Shown in pieces: positions 8,774-15,497 of a stretch of DNA of 55,165 bases. The translations under genes and the position numbers were made by a program. Location: positions 1-55,165 of the forward strand of contig JAFWOT010000030.1 of assembly GCA_017509785.1 (NCBI GenBank), read 5' to 3'. This DNA comes from Clostridia bacterium. Its GTDB lineage: Bacteria > Bacillota > Clostridia > Christensenellales > CAG-138. Within the stretch, counting starts at the first letter, position 1. Each line of letters starts with the position of its first letter. A model generated the notes under the pieces. That model worked only from the letters and a program-made list of their open reading frames with translations. It searched no databases and was not told where the DNA came from.

Positions 8774-9700
8774 TTATTTTTGTATTGAAACCGCAGAACC
8801 GAGGAACGCGGCTATGCCGCGATACACCTCGTCCCGGTCGGTCTCGTTATGGATATCGTGTCTGCCGCCCGCGTAGAGCTGGAGCACGAGGTGAGTATGC
8901 CCCGCCGCGAGGAGCCTTTTGCAGACACGCACGACTCCCCTGCCGTACGCGCCGACGGGATCCTCCCTGCCGGAGACGAGGCATATGGGCACGTTCGGGA
9001 CTCTTTCCGCCCAGCTTCTGCCCGAGACCTCCTCAAGGCCCGTCAGCATATCGCGTATGCCGGAGGCCGTCAGCGTGAAGCCGCAGAGCTCATCCGAAAC
9101 GTATTCTTCGACCGCCGCTTCATCACGGGACAGCCAGTCGAACCGGGTGCGCGGGCGATCGACCCTTTTGAGGAACGAGCCGAACAGAAGGCGGCTCATC
9201 CGCTCATCCGGGCATTCGGGGCCGAGGGCTTTGACACGCGCCTCCGCGAGCATTTTTATAACCCGCAGCGCGCGGGGTCTGCACGCCGTCCCCGAAAATA
9301 CGAACGCGGCGAACTCATCGGGATACCGGGAGGCGCACGCCCTTGCGAGGAGGGAGCCGAGGGAATGCCCGTAAAGCACCTGCGGCGCGGAGGGAAATTC
9401 GCGCTTTGCCCCGGCATGAAGGAGCATCACGTCCTCCAACAGGCGCTCCCATCCTTCGGTCGGGGCGAAAAAGCCCCGCGTGCCGCCGCTTTCGATCGAA
9501 CCTCCGTGCCCGGCGAGATCCGAAGCATAGACGGCGCAGCCCAGGGAACAGAGGTATTCCGCAAGGTCCGCAAAGCCGGAGGAATGCTCCGCCGCGTCAT
9601 GGATCAGCTGCACGACGGCCTTCGGCTCCCCTTCGGGAAGCCGCCTGTACGCCGCTATATCGCAGAGCCCCGTCGAGGACGGGAACGAGAACCGTTCCAT
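8774..9700 (-). CDS. Alpha/beta hydrolase (lysophospholipase/monoglyceride-lipase-like)
   Basis: 308 aa without a signal peptide, so cytoplasmic. The nucleophile elbow is YGHSLGS (Ser113). A likely acid is the Asp in SGREDPVG (about 243) and the His lies in GGRHDIHNE (about 284), a layout typical of the serine aminopeptidase S33/monoacylglycerol lipase group. The real substrate cannot be told from sequence. The Shine-Dalgarno site is weak. It sits 19 bases before the dockerin subtilase and about 100 bases after a 30-codon membrane peptide, all leftward and with no terminator seen between them. Confidence 0.88.
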   Translation of the reverse strand: MERFSFPSSTGLCDIAAYRRLPEGEPKAVVQLIHDAAEHSSGFADLAEYLCSLGCAVYASDLAGHGGSIESGGTRGFFAPTEGWERLLEDVMLLHAGAKREFPSAPQVLYGHSLGSLLARACASRYPDEFAAFVFSGTACRPRALRVIKMLAEARVKALGPECPDERMSRLLFGSFLKRVDRPRTRFDWLSRDEAAVEEYVSDELCGFTLTASGIRDMLTGLEEVSGRSWAERVPNVPICLVSGREDPVGAYGRGVVRVCKRLLAAGHTHLVLQLYAGGRHDIHNETDRDEVYRGIAAFLGSAVSIQK

Positions 9701-9803
9701 TTACGCGACCGTTCGGCCTTGCCCCGCAAAGCCTTCCTTTCAAGTGGTAAATACAGCCGCCTTATGCGGCGAACGCCGACCTCTTCGCCCCAAGGGCGGC
9801 GGG

Positions 9804-9896
9804 TCACTGCAAGATCACGGCGATTATCGCGAACGCCCCCGAGAGCAGGAACAGCGCCGCGAGTATGAGCGCGATTATACGATAGGTCTTTTTCAT
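9804..9896 (-). CDS. 30-aa membrane peptide
   Basis: ATG at 9896 and stop at 9804 give MKKTYRIIALILAALFLLSG plus ten more residues: a basic start and one hydrophobic span that reaches almost to the C-terminus. A GGAG motif precedes the start by nine bases. It lies between a 68-aa membrane protein and a hydrolase on the same strand. Its hydrophobic profile and binding site support translation, but no family is recognised. It could be a small membrane regulator or a toxin-like peptide; confidence is moderate because the gene is so short. Confidence 0.5.
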   Translation of the reverse strand: MKKTYRIIALILAALFLLSGAFAIIAVILQ

Positions 9897-9940
9897 TTGA
9901 CGTTTTCTCCGCCTTTCCCGGCGCGAACGCCGTTATTCGC

Positions 9941-10147
9941 TCACGCGGAAGCGAGCCCAAGCTCCGAAAGAAAGCTGCCGTCACCGCCGAGCTCGATCCA
10001 TTTGAAAACCGCATACGCCCCCGCCGCCAGTATCAGCAGCGCCAAAATGGCGAGCGCAATGCTCCCCCATGCTATCTGCCTGTGCTTTACGCGGCGCATG
10101 GGCTGAGCTTTGTCGTTATAGTGGATGCGATAGTGTCTGCGCTTCAT
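9941..10147 (-). CDS. 68-aa single-pass membrane protein
   Basis: A basic N-terminus rich in Arg, His and Lys (MKRRHYRIHYNDKAQPMRRV) is followed by one transmembrane helix (about residues 27-48) and a short acidic tail. AAGGAGT lies four bases before the ATG and a good promoter (10172-10200) lies directly upstream, so it is a credible gene. It is the first of a leftward run that leads into the 30-aa peptide, the hydrolase and the dockerin subtilase. No family is recognised. Confidence 0.7.
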   Translation of the reverse strand: MKRRHYRIHYNDKAQPMRRVKHRQIAWGSIALAILALLILAAGAYAVFKWIELGGDGSFLSELGLASA

Positions 10148-10171
10148 CCGAACTCCTTTACATTAATTTAT

Positions 10172-10200
10172 ATTATACCACAGCATGGGCGCGTTGGCAA
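10172..10200 (-). promoter_or_regulatory. Promoter before the 68-aa protein
   Basis: TTGCCA (10195-10200), 17 bases, TATAAT (10172-10177), about 25 bases before the start. Probable entry point for the 10147-to-6121 run. Confidence 0.75.
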
Positions 10201-10250
10201 AGGCTTTTTGAACCGCGCAGCGAGAAAGAAAAAAGAATGCAGAAATGCAG

Positions 10251-10282
10251 AAAAAACCGCCGCGGAGTTTTCTCCGCGGCGG
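10251..10282 (-). terminator. Terminator of the three-lipoprotein operon
   Basis: Perfect 11-bp stem (10257-10267 with 10272-10282), four-base loop, then six T on the minus strand. Placed 17 bases after the last paralogue. Confidence 0.92.
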
Positions 10283-10299
10283 CACAGGGACGCCTTCGT

Positions 10300-11502
10300 T
10301 CATGGTTCCCCGGATCCCCATTCTTTCCATACGAAATCATCCGTCCCGACCTTCGTGAGGTCGAGATAATACCGAGGGGGCTCCGAGTCCTGATCGCCCT
10401 CCGAAGGATCGTACCCGAAAGCGAGATCACCGAGCATATAATTCATCATGATATCCTTTCCGTATACGCTCCCGTCGACGATCTGTATCGGCGTACCGTC
10501 CAATTCATAGACTCCCGTCGCAAAGGGAGCGCCTTCTACCCCGTGATGCGCACCGTATACCTTCCCTTTATAATACCTGTACCAAAGCTGAGACCGGTTA
10601 TCCGCCTGAGCCAGAACGCGCGTTTCACCCGTTACGAGCGAGAACTCATAGATGGCTCCCGTGTCCCAGCCGTCGCACATTATGAGGCTGTCCCCCTCGA
10701 GCGTGCAGTCATAGAACTCCGGAACCACGGGCAAAACGCCGACTTCGATCCGCTCGCCGGTCTCAAGATCCGTCCTGTAAAGCACGTTATCCTCGTTCGA
10801 GAGTATGACCGAGTAGATATACTTATCCCTCCCCGCGATAATATAACCCAATTTGGATGAACGCTCATCCGGCGAATGGATCTCAAAGGGTTTGGCGGTA
10901 AAGCTCTCATCGGAGAGGTCTATAATAAAATATTTGCTGTATTTTGAGACCTCGGAGGTCTCGTTTAGATAGCCCCCTCTGAATGAGATCACAAGGTATT
11001 TGTTGTGGAACAGCCAGTCCCACCCTCTTGCGGTATATGCTTCATCCTCTGTGATGGGGATACTGCAAAGCCTCTCGTGCGCGCTGCCGTCGAGCCGCAT
11101 TCTGTAAAGCATGGGGACGCTCTCAAATGCCGAACCATCCAGCACACAGTAGTAGATGCTCCTGCCGTACAGCCACATCATGCCGTGAGCATCGCCTTCA
11201 AGGACCGAGTCGCAGGAATCGCCTTCGTGCATACAGTTCGGCTTGCTGCAAAGGGGGAGCCATTCCTTATTGTTCTTATCGCTGAACCGGATCTGTCCGT
11301 CTTCGCGCGGGGTGAGAAAGTAAACGGCGTCATCCGTCTCGAATATCTGCTCCAAGCCCGGGGTCGATGAATTCGATTCGAAATCGCGAACGTACCATTC
11401 CGCCCCGGCATCCGAGCCGCGCCCGACTCCCGTGCAGGAGATCAGCATTCCCAGAAGGATGACGAGTATGATCGTGAAGTCAATTGTTCGTTTTCTGTTC
11501 AT
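10300..11502 (-). CDS. Tandem lipoprotein paralogue C (beta-propeller-like)
   Basis: 400 aa from the ATG at 11502, which has GGGGAG seven bases upstream; an in-frame GTG eight codons earlier is less likely. A lipobox LISC puts the lipidated Cys at 23, so the protein is probably anchored outside the membrane. The body has repeated short beta-strand motifs (IYYCV, MLYRMRLDG, YIYSVIL, VLYRTDLETG) as in propeller proteins that read out stored values. A conserved LCSKPNCMHEGDSC motif gives three Cys and a His that might bind metal. The gene follows paralogue B by two bases. Its C-terminus (DFVWKEWGSGEP) differs from A and B, while its residue 270-335 region is nearly identical to A. Function unknown. 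Confidence 0.85.
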   Translation of the reverse strand: MNRKRTIDFTIILVILLGMLISCTGVGRGSDAGAEWYVRDFESNSSTPGLEQIFETDDAVYFLTPREDGQIRFSDKNNKEWLPLCSKPNCMHEGDSCDSVLEGDAHGMMWLYGRSIYYCVLDGSAFESVPMLYRMRLDGSAHERLCSIPITEDEAYTARGWDWLFHNKYLVISFRGGYLNETSEVSKYSKYFIIDLSDESFTAKPFEIHSPDERSSKLGYIIAGRDKYIYSVILSNEDNVLYRTDLETGERIEVGVLPVVPEFYDCTLEGDSLIMCDGWDTGAIYEFSLVTGETRVLAQADNRSQLWYRYYKGKVYGAHHGVEGAPFATGVYELDGTPIQIVDGSVYGKDIMMNYMLGDLAFGYDPSEGDQDSEPPRYYLDLTKVGTDDFVWKEWGSGEP

Positions 11503-11504
11503 TG

Positions 11505-12704
11505 TTATTCTCCCCACTTTCTCCACGTAAAGGCCTCCGTCCCGACCTCCGTTAGGTCGAGATAATACTGAGGGGGCTCGCCGATCCGTTCGCCTTGCTC
11601 GGAGTCAAATCCGAAAGCATACTCGCCGAGCATAAACGTTATGATCATATGCTTTTCATAGCTACTCCCGTCGACGATCTGTATCGGCGTACCGTCCAAT
11701 TTATAGACTCCCGTCGCAAACAGGGAGCCGTCGTATCCGTCATGCGCGCCGTAGACCCGCCCCTTATAATACCTGTGCCAAAGCTGAGACCGGTTATCCG
11801 CCTGAGCCAGAACGCGCGTTTCACCCGTTACGAGCGAGAACTCATAGATGGCTCCCGTGTCCCAGCCGTCGCACATTATGAGGCTGTCCCCCTCGAGCGT
11901 GCAGTCGAATAACTCCGGAACCACGGGCAACACGCCGATTTCGATCCGCTCGCCGGTCTCAAGATCCGTCCTGTAAAGCACGTTATCCTCGTTCGGGAGT
12001 ATAACCGAGTAGATATACTTATCCCTCCCCGCGATAACGTAACCCAATGCGGATGAACGCTCGTCCGGCGAATGGATCTCAAAAGGTTTGGCGGTAAAGC
12101 TCTCATCGGAGAGGTCAACAATATACAATTTGTGGTCTTTTGAGACCGCTCCGTCCGCGCCCATATACGCGCCATAGAACGAGATAATCGCATACCTGTT
12201 ATGAAACAGCCAGCTCCACCCGCTTTCGGTATATGCTTCATCCTCGGGGAAGGGGATACTGCAAAGCCTCTCGTGCGCGCTGCCGTCGAGCCGCATTCTG
12301 TAAAGCACGGGGACGATCTCAAACGCCGAACGATCCAGCACACAGTAGTAGATGCTCCTGCCGTACAGCCACATTGTCATCAATGTATCACCTTCGAGCG
12401 CCGAGTCGCAGGAATCGCCTTCGTGCGTACAGTTCGGCTTGCTGCAAAGGGGGAGCCAATCCTTATTGTTCTTGTCGCTGAAAAAGATACGTTCGTTTCC
12501 CATGCCCTTCTCAACGAGGCAGTAAACCGATTCATCCGTATCGAGCATCCGCACGGATCCACCCGTAGATGAATTCATATCGAGATCGCGAACGTACCAT
12601 TCCGTCCCGGCATCCGAGCCGCGCCTGACTCCCGTGCAGGAGATCAGCGTTCCCAGAAGGATGACGAGTATGATCGTGAATTCAATTGTTCGTTTTCTGT
12701 TCAT
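11505..12704 (-). CDS. Tandem lipoprotein paralogue B (beta-propeller-like)
   Basis: 399 aa from the ATG at 12704 (GGGGAG upstream). The signal sequence and lipobox (LISC, Cys23) are almost identical to paralogue C, and so is most of the N-terminal half, including LCSKPNCTHEGDSC. The last residues, GTEAFTWRKWGE, are identical to paralogue A. The region around residues 270-330 is the most diverged of the three copies. It starts two bases after the stop of A and ends two bases before C, so all three are one transcription unit. No catalytic motif is visible; a binding or sensing role at the cell surface is an inference from architecture. Confidence 0.85.
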   Translation of the reverse strand: MNRKRTIEFTIILVILLGTLISCTGVRRGSDAGTEWYVRDLDMNSSTGGSVRMLDTDESVYCLVEKGMGNERIFFSDKNNKDWLPLCSKPNCTHEGDSCDSALEGDTLMTMWLYGRSIYYCVLDRSAFEIVPVLYRMRLDGSAHERLCSIPFPEDEAYTESGWSWLFHNRYAIISFYGAYMGADGAVSKDHKLYIVDLSDESFTAKPFEIHSPDERSSALGYVIAGRDKYIYSVILPNEDNVLYRTDLETGERIEIGVLPVVPELFDCTLEGDSLIMCDGWDTGAIYEFSLVTGETRVLAQADNRSQLWHRYYKGRVYGAHDGYDGSLFATGVYKLDGTPIQIVDGSSYEKHMIITFMLGEYAFGFDSEQGERIGEPPQYYLDLTEVGTEAFTWRKWGE

Positions 12705-12706
12705 TG

Positions 12707-13909
12707 TTATTCTCCCCACTTTCTCCACGTAAAGGCCTCCGTCCCGACCTCCGTGAGGTCGAGATAATACCGAGGGGGCTCGTTGCCATTATCGCCTTCA
12801 TCCGTATCATATCCGAACGCGAGATCGCCAACGCAATAATTCATCATTATGGGTTTGCCATATACGCTCCCGTCGACGATCTGTATCGGCGTGCCGTCCA
12901 ATTCATAGACTCCTGTCGCAAAGGGAGCGCCTTCTACCCCGTGATGCGCACCGTATACCTTCCCTTTATAATACCTGTACCACAGCCGGGATCGGTCCTC
13001 CGCTTGAGCCAGAACACGCGTTTCGCCCGTAACGAGCGAGAACTCATAGATGGCTCCCGTATCCCAGCCGTCGCACATTATGAGGCTGTCCCCTTCGAGC
13101 GTGCAGTCATGCAGCATCGGAGCAAACGGCAAAACGCCTATCCGCTTTTGCTCTCCCGTTTCGAGATCGGTTCTGTAAAGGACTTCGTTCTCGTTTTCTG
13201 TACTGAACGAATAGAGATATCTGTCCTTCCCCGCAACCGGAACTCCCAGCGAACCGGGCCGCCCCTCGTCGTCGATCAATTCAAGCGGTCTCAGCTTGAG
13301 CTCCCTGTCACCGAGGTCAATAACAAACCACCCGTAAAAAATGTTTTCCTTGCCTTCATCATCTAAAGCATCCCCCGAAAAAGAGAGGATCGCATATTTA
13401 TTGTGAAAGCTCCAAGTCCACCGCCATCCATTGTAAACATGATCTTCGGGAGCTGATATCCCCCGCAGCCTTTCATGCGCGCCGCCGTCAAGCTTCATTC
13501 TCCACAGGGACAGAGAACCGCTGCCGTCGTCATCCGTAACGATATAGTAGATATGCCTGCCGTATAGCCATATCCTGCCAAACGCGTCCCCCTCTATGTA
13601 CGAATCACAATCGGGGCTGTCATGCGTACAGTTGGGCTTACTGCAGAGCGGGAGCCACCCCTTGTTCTGCTTATCGCTGAACAGGATCCTCCCGCCCGAA
13701 GGACCGTCAGAGGCAAGATAGTACACGGAATCTTCCGTCCCGAAAATGCGCTGCATAACGCCCTGCACGGTATCCATACTGTAATCGACGATGTAGAACA
13801 CTTCATCGTTTGTTTTGGACGATCCATTCGGGAGGCAACCGAATGAAGCCGTAAGCAGGCTTGAGGCAAACAACAGCGTTATTACGATCGCGCGAAATTT
13901 AGGCAGCAT
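12707..13909 (-). CDS. Tandem lipoprotein paralogue A (beta-propeller-like)
   Basis: 400 aa from the ATG at 13909, six bases after AAGGA; the ATG two codons earlier would overlap the binding site. The N-terminus is unlike that of B and C: it has a hydrophobic leader and Cys25 in SFGC, a poor lipobox, so lipidation is less certain. The LCSKPNCTHDSPDC motif and the propeller-like strand repeats are present. The C-terminal half matches C over residues 290-350 and B at the very end. It is the first gene of the operon, about 250 bases behind a perfect consensus promoter. Confidence 0.85.
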   Translation of the reverse strand: MLPKFRAIVITLLFASSLLTASFGCLPNGSSKTNDEVFYIVDYSMDTVQGVMQRIFGTEDSVYYLASDGPSGGRILFSDKQNKGWLPLCSKPNCTHDSPDCDSYIEGDAFGRIWLYGRHIYYIVTDDDGSGSLSLWRMKLDGGAHERLRGISAPEDHVYNGWRWTWSFHNKYAILSFSGDALDDEGKENIFYGWFVIDLGDRELKLRPLELIDDEGRPGSLGVPVAGKDRYLYSFSTENENEVLYRTDLETGEQKRIGVLPFAPMLHDCTLEGDSLIMCDGWDTGAIYEFSLVTGETRVLAQAEDRSRLWYRYYKGKVYGAHHGVEGAPFATGVYELDGTPIQIVDGSVYGKPIMMNYCVGDLAFGYDTDEGDNGNEPPRYYLDLTEVGTEAFTWRKWGE

Positions 13910-13959
13910 ACGCATTCCTTAGAAGGTTTCTATGACCTCGTTGATAATTTTAGTCCCGG

Positions 13960-14157
13960 CTACATAGCTGAATAGCATCGATCAAAATACCCGTTCGCAG
14001 GGAGTGCCGGATCGTACATGGTGCTGAATTGGGCATACGTCTTGTTGTACGTAACAGAGGAGCTTGTCGCGGTTTTGTAATCATAAAACCAACCAAGGTC
14101 ATTCAGTTCTCCGTAGTAAACGTATTTTACCTTCTCTTTTCTTTGTCTATGCGGTAA
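13960..14157 (-). pseudogene. Start-less open frame in the operon leader
   Basis: A 65-codon frame on the minus strand that reads like protein (VYYGELNDLGWFYDY ... MYDPALPANGYFDRCYSAM, stop at 13960). It has no ATG, GTG or TTG before its last third, and an in-frame stop overlaps the -10 box at 14157. It therefore looks like the surviving C-terminus of a lost gene that now forms the 5' leader of the lipoprotein operon. Regulation through an unusual start codon cannot be excluded. Confidence 0.45.
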
Positions 14158-14185
14158 TTATATCATGATATCCTTCGCTTGTCAA
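14157..14185 (-). promoter_or_regulatory. Consensus promoter of the lipoprotein operon
   Basis: TTGACA (14180-14185), exactly 17 bases, TATAAT (14157-14162): a perfect SigA consensus on the minus strand with very A/T-rich DNA upstream (14186-14240). The predicted leader before paralogue A is about 240 bases. Confidence 0.88.
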
Positions 14186-14274
14186 TATTTTATTTTGGCC
14201 TATTTTAATTTATTCACAAGACAAACGAGTTACAAACTTTTCAAGAGTGAGTCACATCACTTTTCGTCGGCGCT

Positions 14275-14308
14275 GTTCTCCCCACCTTCTCCGCGTAAAG
14301 GCCTCCGT
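14275..14308 (-). pseudogene. Remnant of a fourth lipoprotein paralogue (3' end)
   Basis: Thirty-four bases match the last codons of paralogues A and B with four differences and encode TEAFTRRRWGE where the intact copies have TEAFTWRKWGE. No upstream homology remains: the next bases belong to a hairpin and the 61-aa gene. It indicates that the array once had at least four members. Confidence 0.6.
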
Positions 14309-14348
14309 ATTCCGCCGGGGAGCGGAAGTCCGCCCCCGGCTTGGCTGT

Positions 14349-14534
14349 TCAGTCGTCCGTTTGCTCCGGGTCGATATCTGCGAGCACGGGCTGTATCTCG
14401 CTGTAGGAGCGGCGCTCCTCCCCGTCTCCCGGCGGGCTGTACATGAGGCCGGCGCACTCCGTCGCGGAGACAGCCCGCATCGTTTCGAGCTCATCCGCAA
14501 GGGTCTCGAGCCTTCTTTTGCCTGTTTTCTTCAT
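14349..14534 (-). CDS. 61-aa hypothetical protein
   Basis: Start at 14534, five bases after GGAGGTGA. Sequence begins MKKTGKRRLETLADELETMR and ends in an acidic tail (DIDPEQTDD); the middle (LMYSPPGDGEERRSYSE) looks unstructured. No membrane segment and no family recognised. The ribosome binding site is the 3' arm of a strong hairpin (14543-14567), so translation may be controlled. It lies about 50 bases after the hydrolase gene on the same strand and may share its transcript. Confidence 0.6.
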   Translation of the reverse strand: MKKTGKRRLETLADELETMRAVSATECAGLMYSPPGDGEERRSYSEIQPVLADIDPEQTDD

Positions 14535-14542
14535 AAAAATCA

Positions 14543-14567
14543 CCTCCGCGAACAGTATTCGCGGAGG
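14543..14567 (-). promoter_or_regulatory. Hairpin that covers the ribosome binding site
   Basis: Perfect 10-bp arms CCTCCGCGAA/TTCGCGGAGG around a five-base loop. Read on the minus strand, the GGAGG that serves the 61-aa gene is inside the second arm. The stem is followed by TGATTTTTATG, so it could also act as a weak terminator for the upstream hydrolase. Confidence 0.65.
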
Positions 14568-14586
14568 CGGCGGAAAAGATTCGTTT

Positions 14587-15297
14587 TTAAAGGAGCGAGC
14601 GAACAAGCTCCGCAAGCTCGCCGGGGTGTGTGCGCGGCACGTCATGCCCGGCGTTTTTTATCTCGACAAAGCTGCCGCGCGGGATGGCGTCCGCAATGGC
14701 GGAAGCATGCTCGCGGCGGATCGCCTCGTCCTTCTGACCGTAGACGACGGTCGTCTCGCAATAGATGGAGGCAAGATCGGAATTCGTGATATGGGGCTCC
14801 TCAAGCATCATGCGGCAGAGCTCCATGCGGATGCGGTTCCTGCGGCGCTTGGCTTCGGAATAATCGCGCCTGATCTGGCGGAGCGCCCTCGGCTTTAAGC
14901 CCGAGGGATCTGCGTTCACGCCGATCAGAATGAGCTTCCTCACGCGGATGGAGCGCAGCGCCATTATTATCGCGGTGATGGCGCCGTCCGAATAGCCGAT
15001 GACGTCATACTCCCCCACGCCGAGCTTATCCTCCATGAGGGCGATGGCGTCCTGCGCCATGAGCTCGTAGCTTATCTCGGGGACGGTCTCCTCATCCGCG
15101 GCGACGGAAGCCCCCTGAAAGCGGCTGTCCATGAGGACGAACCCGCGCGAGGAGGCAAGCTGCGGCACGAAGGAATCGAAGACCTTCATGCTCTCGCCGT
15201 TCCCGTGAAGAAGCAGCGCCGGCGTGCGAAGCTTGAAATCCTTCACGCCCGCCAGCTCGTAATTGATATTCTGTCCGTTGATGATCGCTCTCGGCAT
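14587..15297 (-). CDS. Alpha/beta hydrolase
   Basis: 236 aa, cytoplasmic. The nucleophile motif is GYSDGAI (Ser103), with LLHGNGES forming the oxyanion-hole region, a probable Asp in YGQKDEA (about 192) and His in NAGHDV (about 220). This is the compact core of the alpha/beta hydrolase fold, close in layout to esterases and 3-oxoadipate enol-lactonase-like enzymes, but the substrate is not predictable. GGAGG lies eight bases before the ATG. It has its own promoter and is divergent from glmS. Confidence 0.88.
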   Translation of the reverse strand: MPRAIINGQNINYELAGVKDFKLRTPALLLHGNGESMKVFDSFVPQLASSRGFVLMDSRFQGASVAADEETVPEISYELMAQDAIALMEDKLGVGEYDVIGYSDGAITAIIMALRSIRVRKLILIGVNADPSGLKPRALRQIRRDYSEAKRRRNRIRMELCRMMLEEPHITNSDLASIYCETTVVYGQKDEAIRREHASAIADAIPRGSFVEIKNAGHDVPRTHPGELAELVRSLL

Positions 15298-15317
15298 AGT
15301 GTTTTCCTCCGTTTGCC

Positions 15318-15346
15318 ATTATAACACAAGCGGATATAAAATGCAA
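15318..15346 (-). promoter_or_regulatory. Promoter of the alpha/beta hydrolase
   Basis: TTGCAT (15341-15346), 17 bases, TATAAT (15318-15323), about 20 bases before the start codon at 15297. Confidence 0.75.
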
Positions 15347-15435
15347 ACCTCCTGCCCGTTTTTATTAAAATCAGGCCGATTTTCGATGCGTTCCTCCCTT
15401 TTTCGTCCCTATTCGGATGAAAGGTCATTTTATGC

Positions 15436-15464
15436 TTGACACTCCGCATAACCTCATATATAAT
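15436..15464 (+). promoter_or_regulatory. glmS promoter
   Basis: TTGACA (15436-15441), 17 bases, TATAAT (15459-15464). The remaining leader is about 30 bases, too short for a glmS ribozyme. Confidence 0.85.
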
Positions 15465-15497
15465 TAAGTGTTGAGAAACCGAAAAGGAGATCTCCAT

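Noticed and set aside
6721..9078. 785-codon open frame on the plus strand opposite the subtilase
   Set aside because: It is a shadow of the high-GC minus-strand gene: no ribosome binding site, no recognisable domain, and Gly/Val/Arg/Asp-rich composition typical of antisense frames.
14317..14338. Terminator after the 61-aa gene
   Set aside because: A GC-rich stem is present but there is no T-run behind it on the minus strand.
15465..15497. glmS ribozyme/riboswitch in the glmS leader
   Set aside because: Only about 30 bases separate the -10 box from the start codon, far less than the ~150 bases of the ribozyme core.
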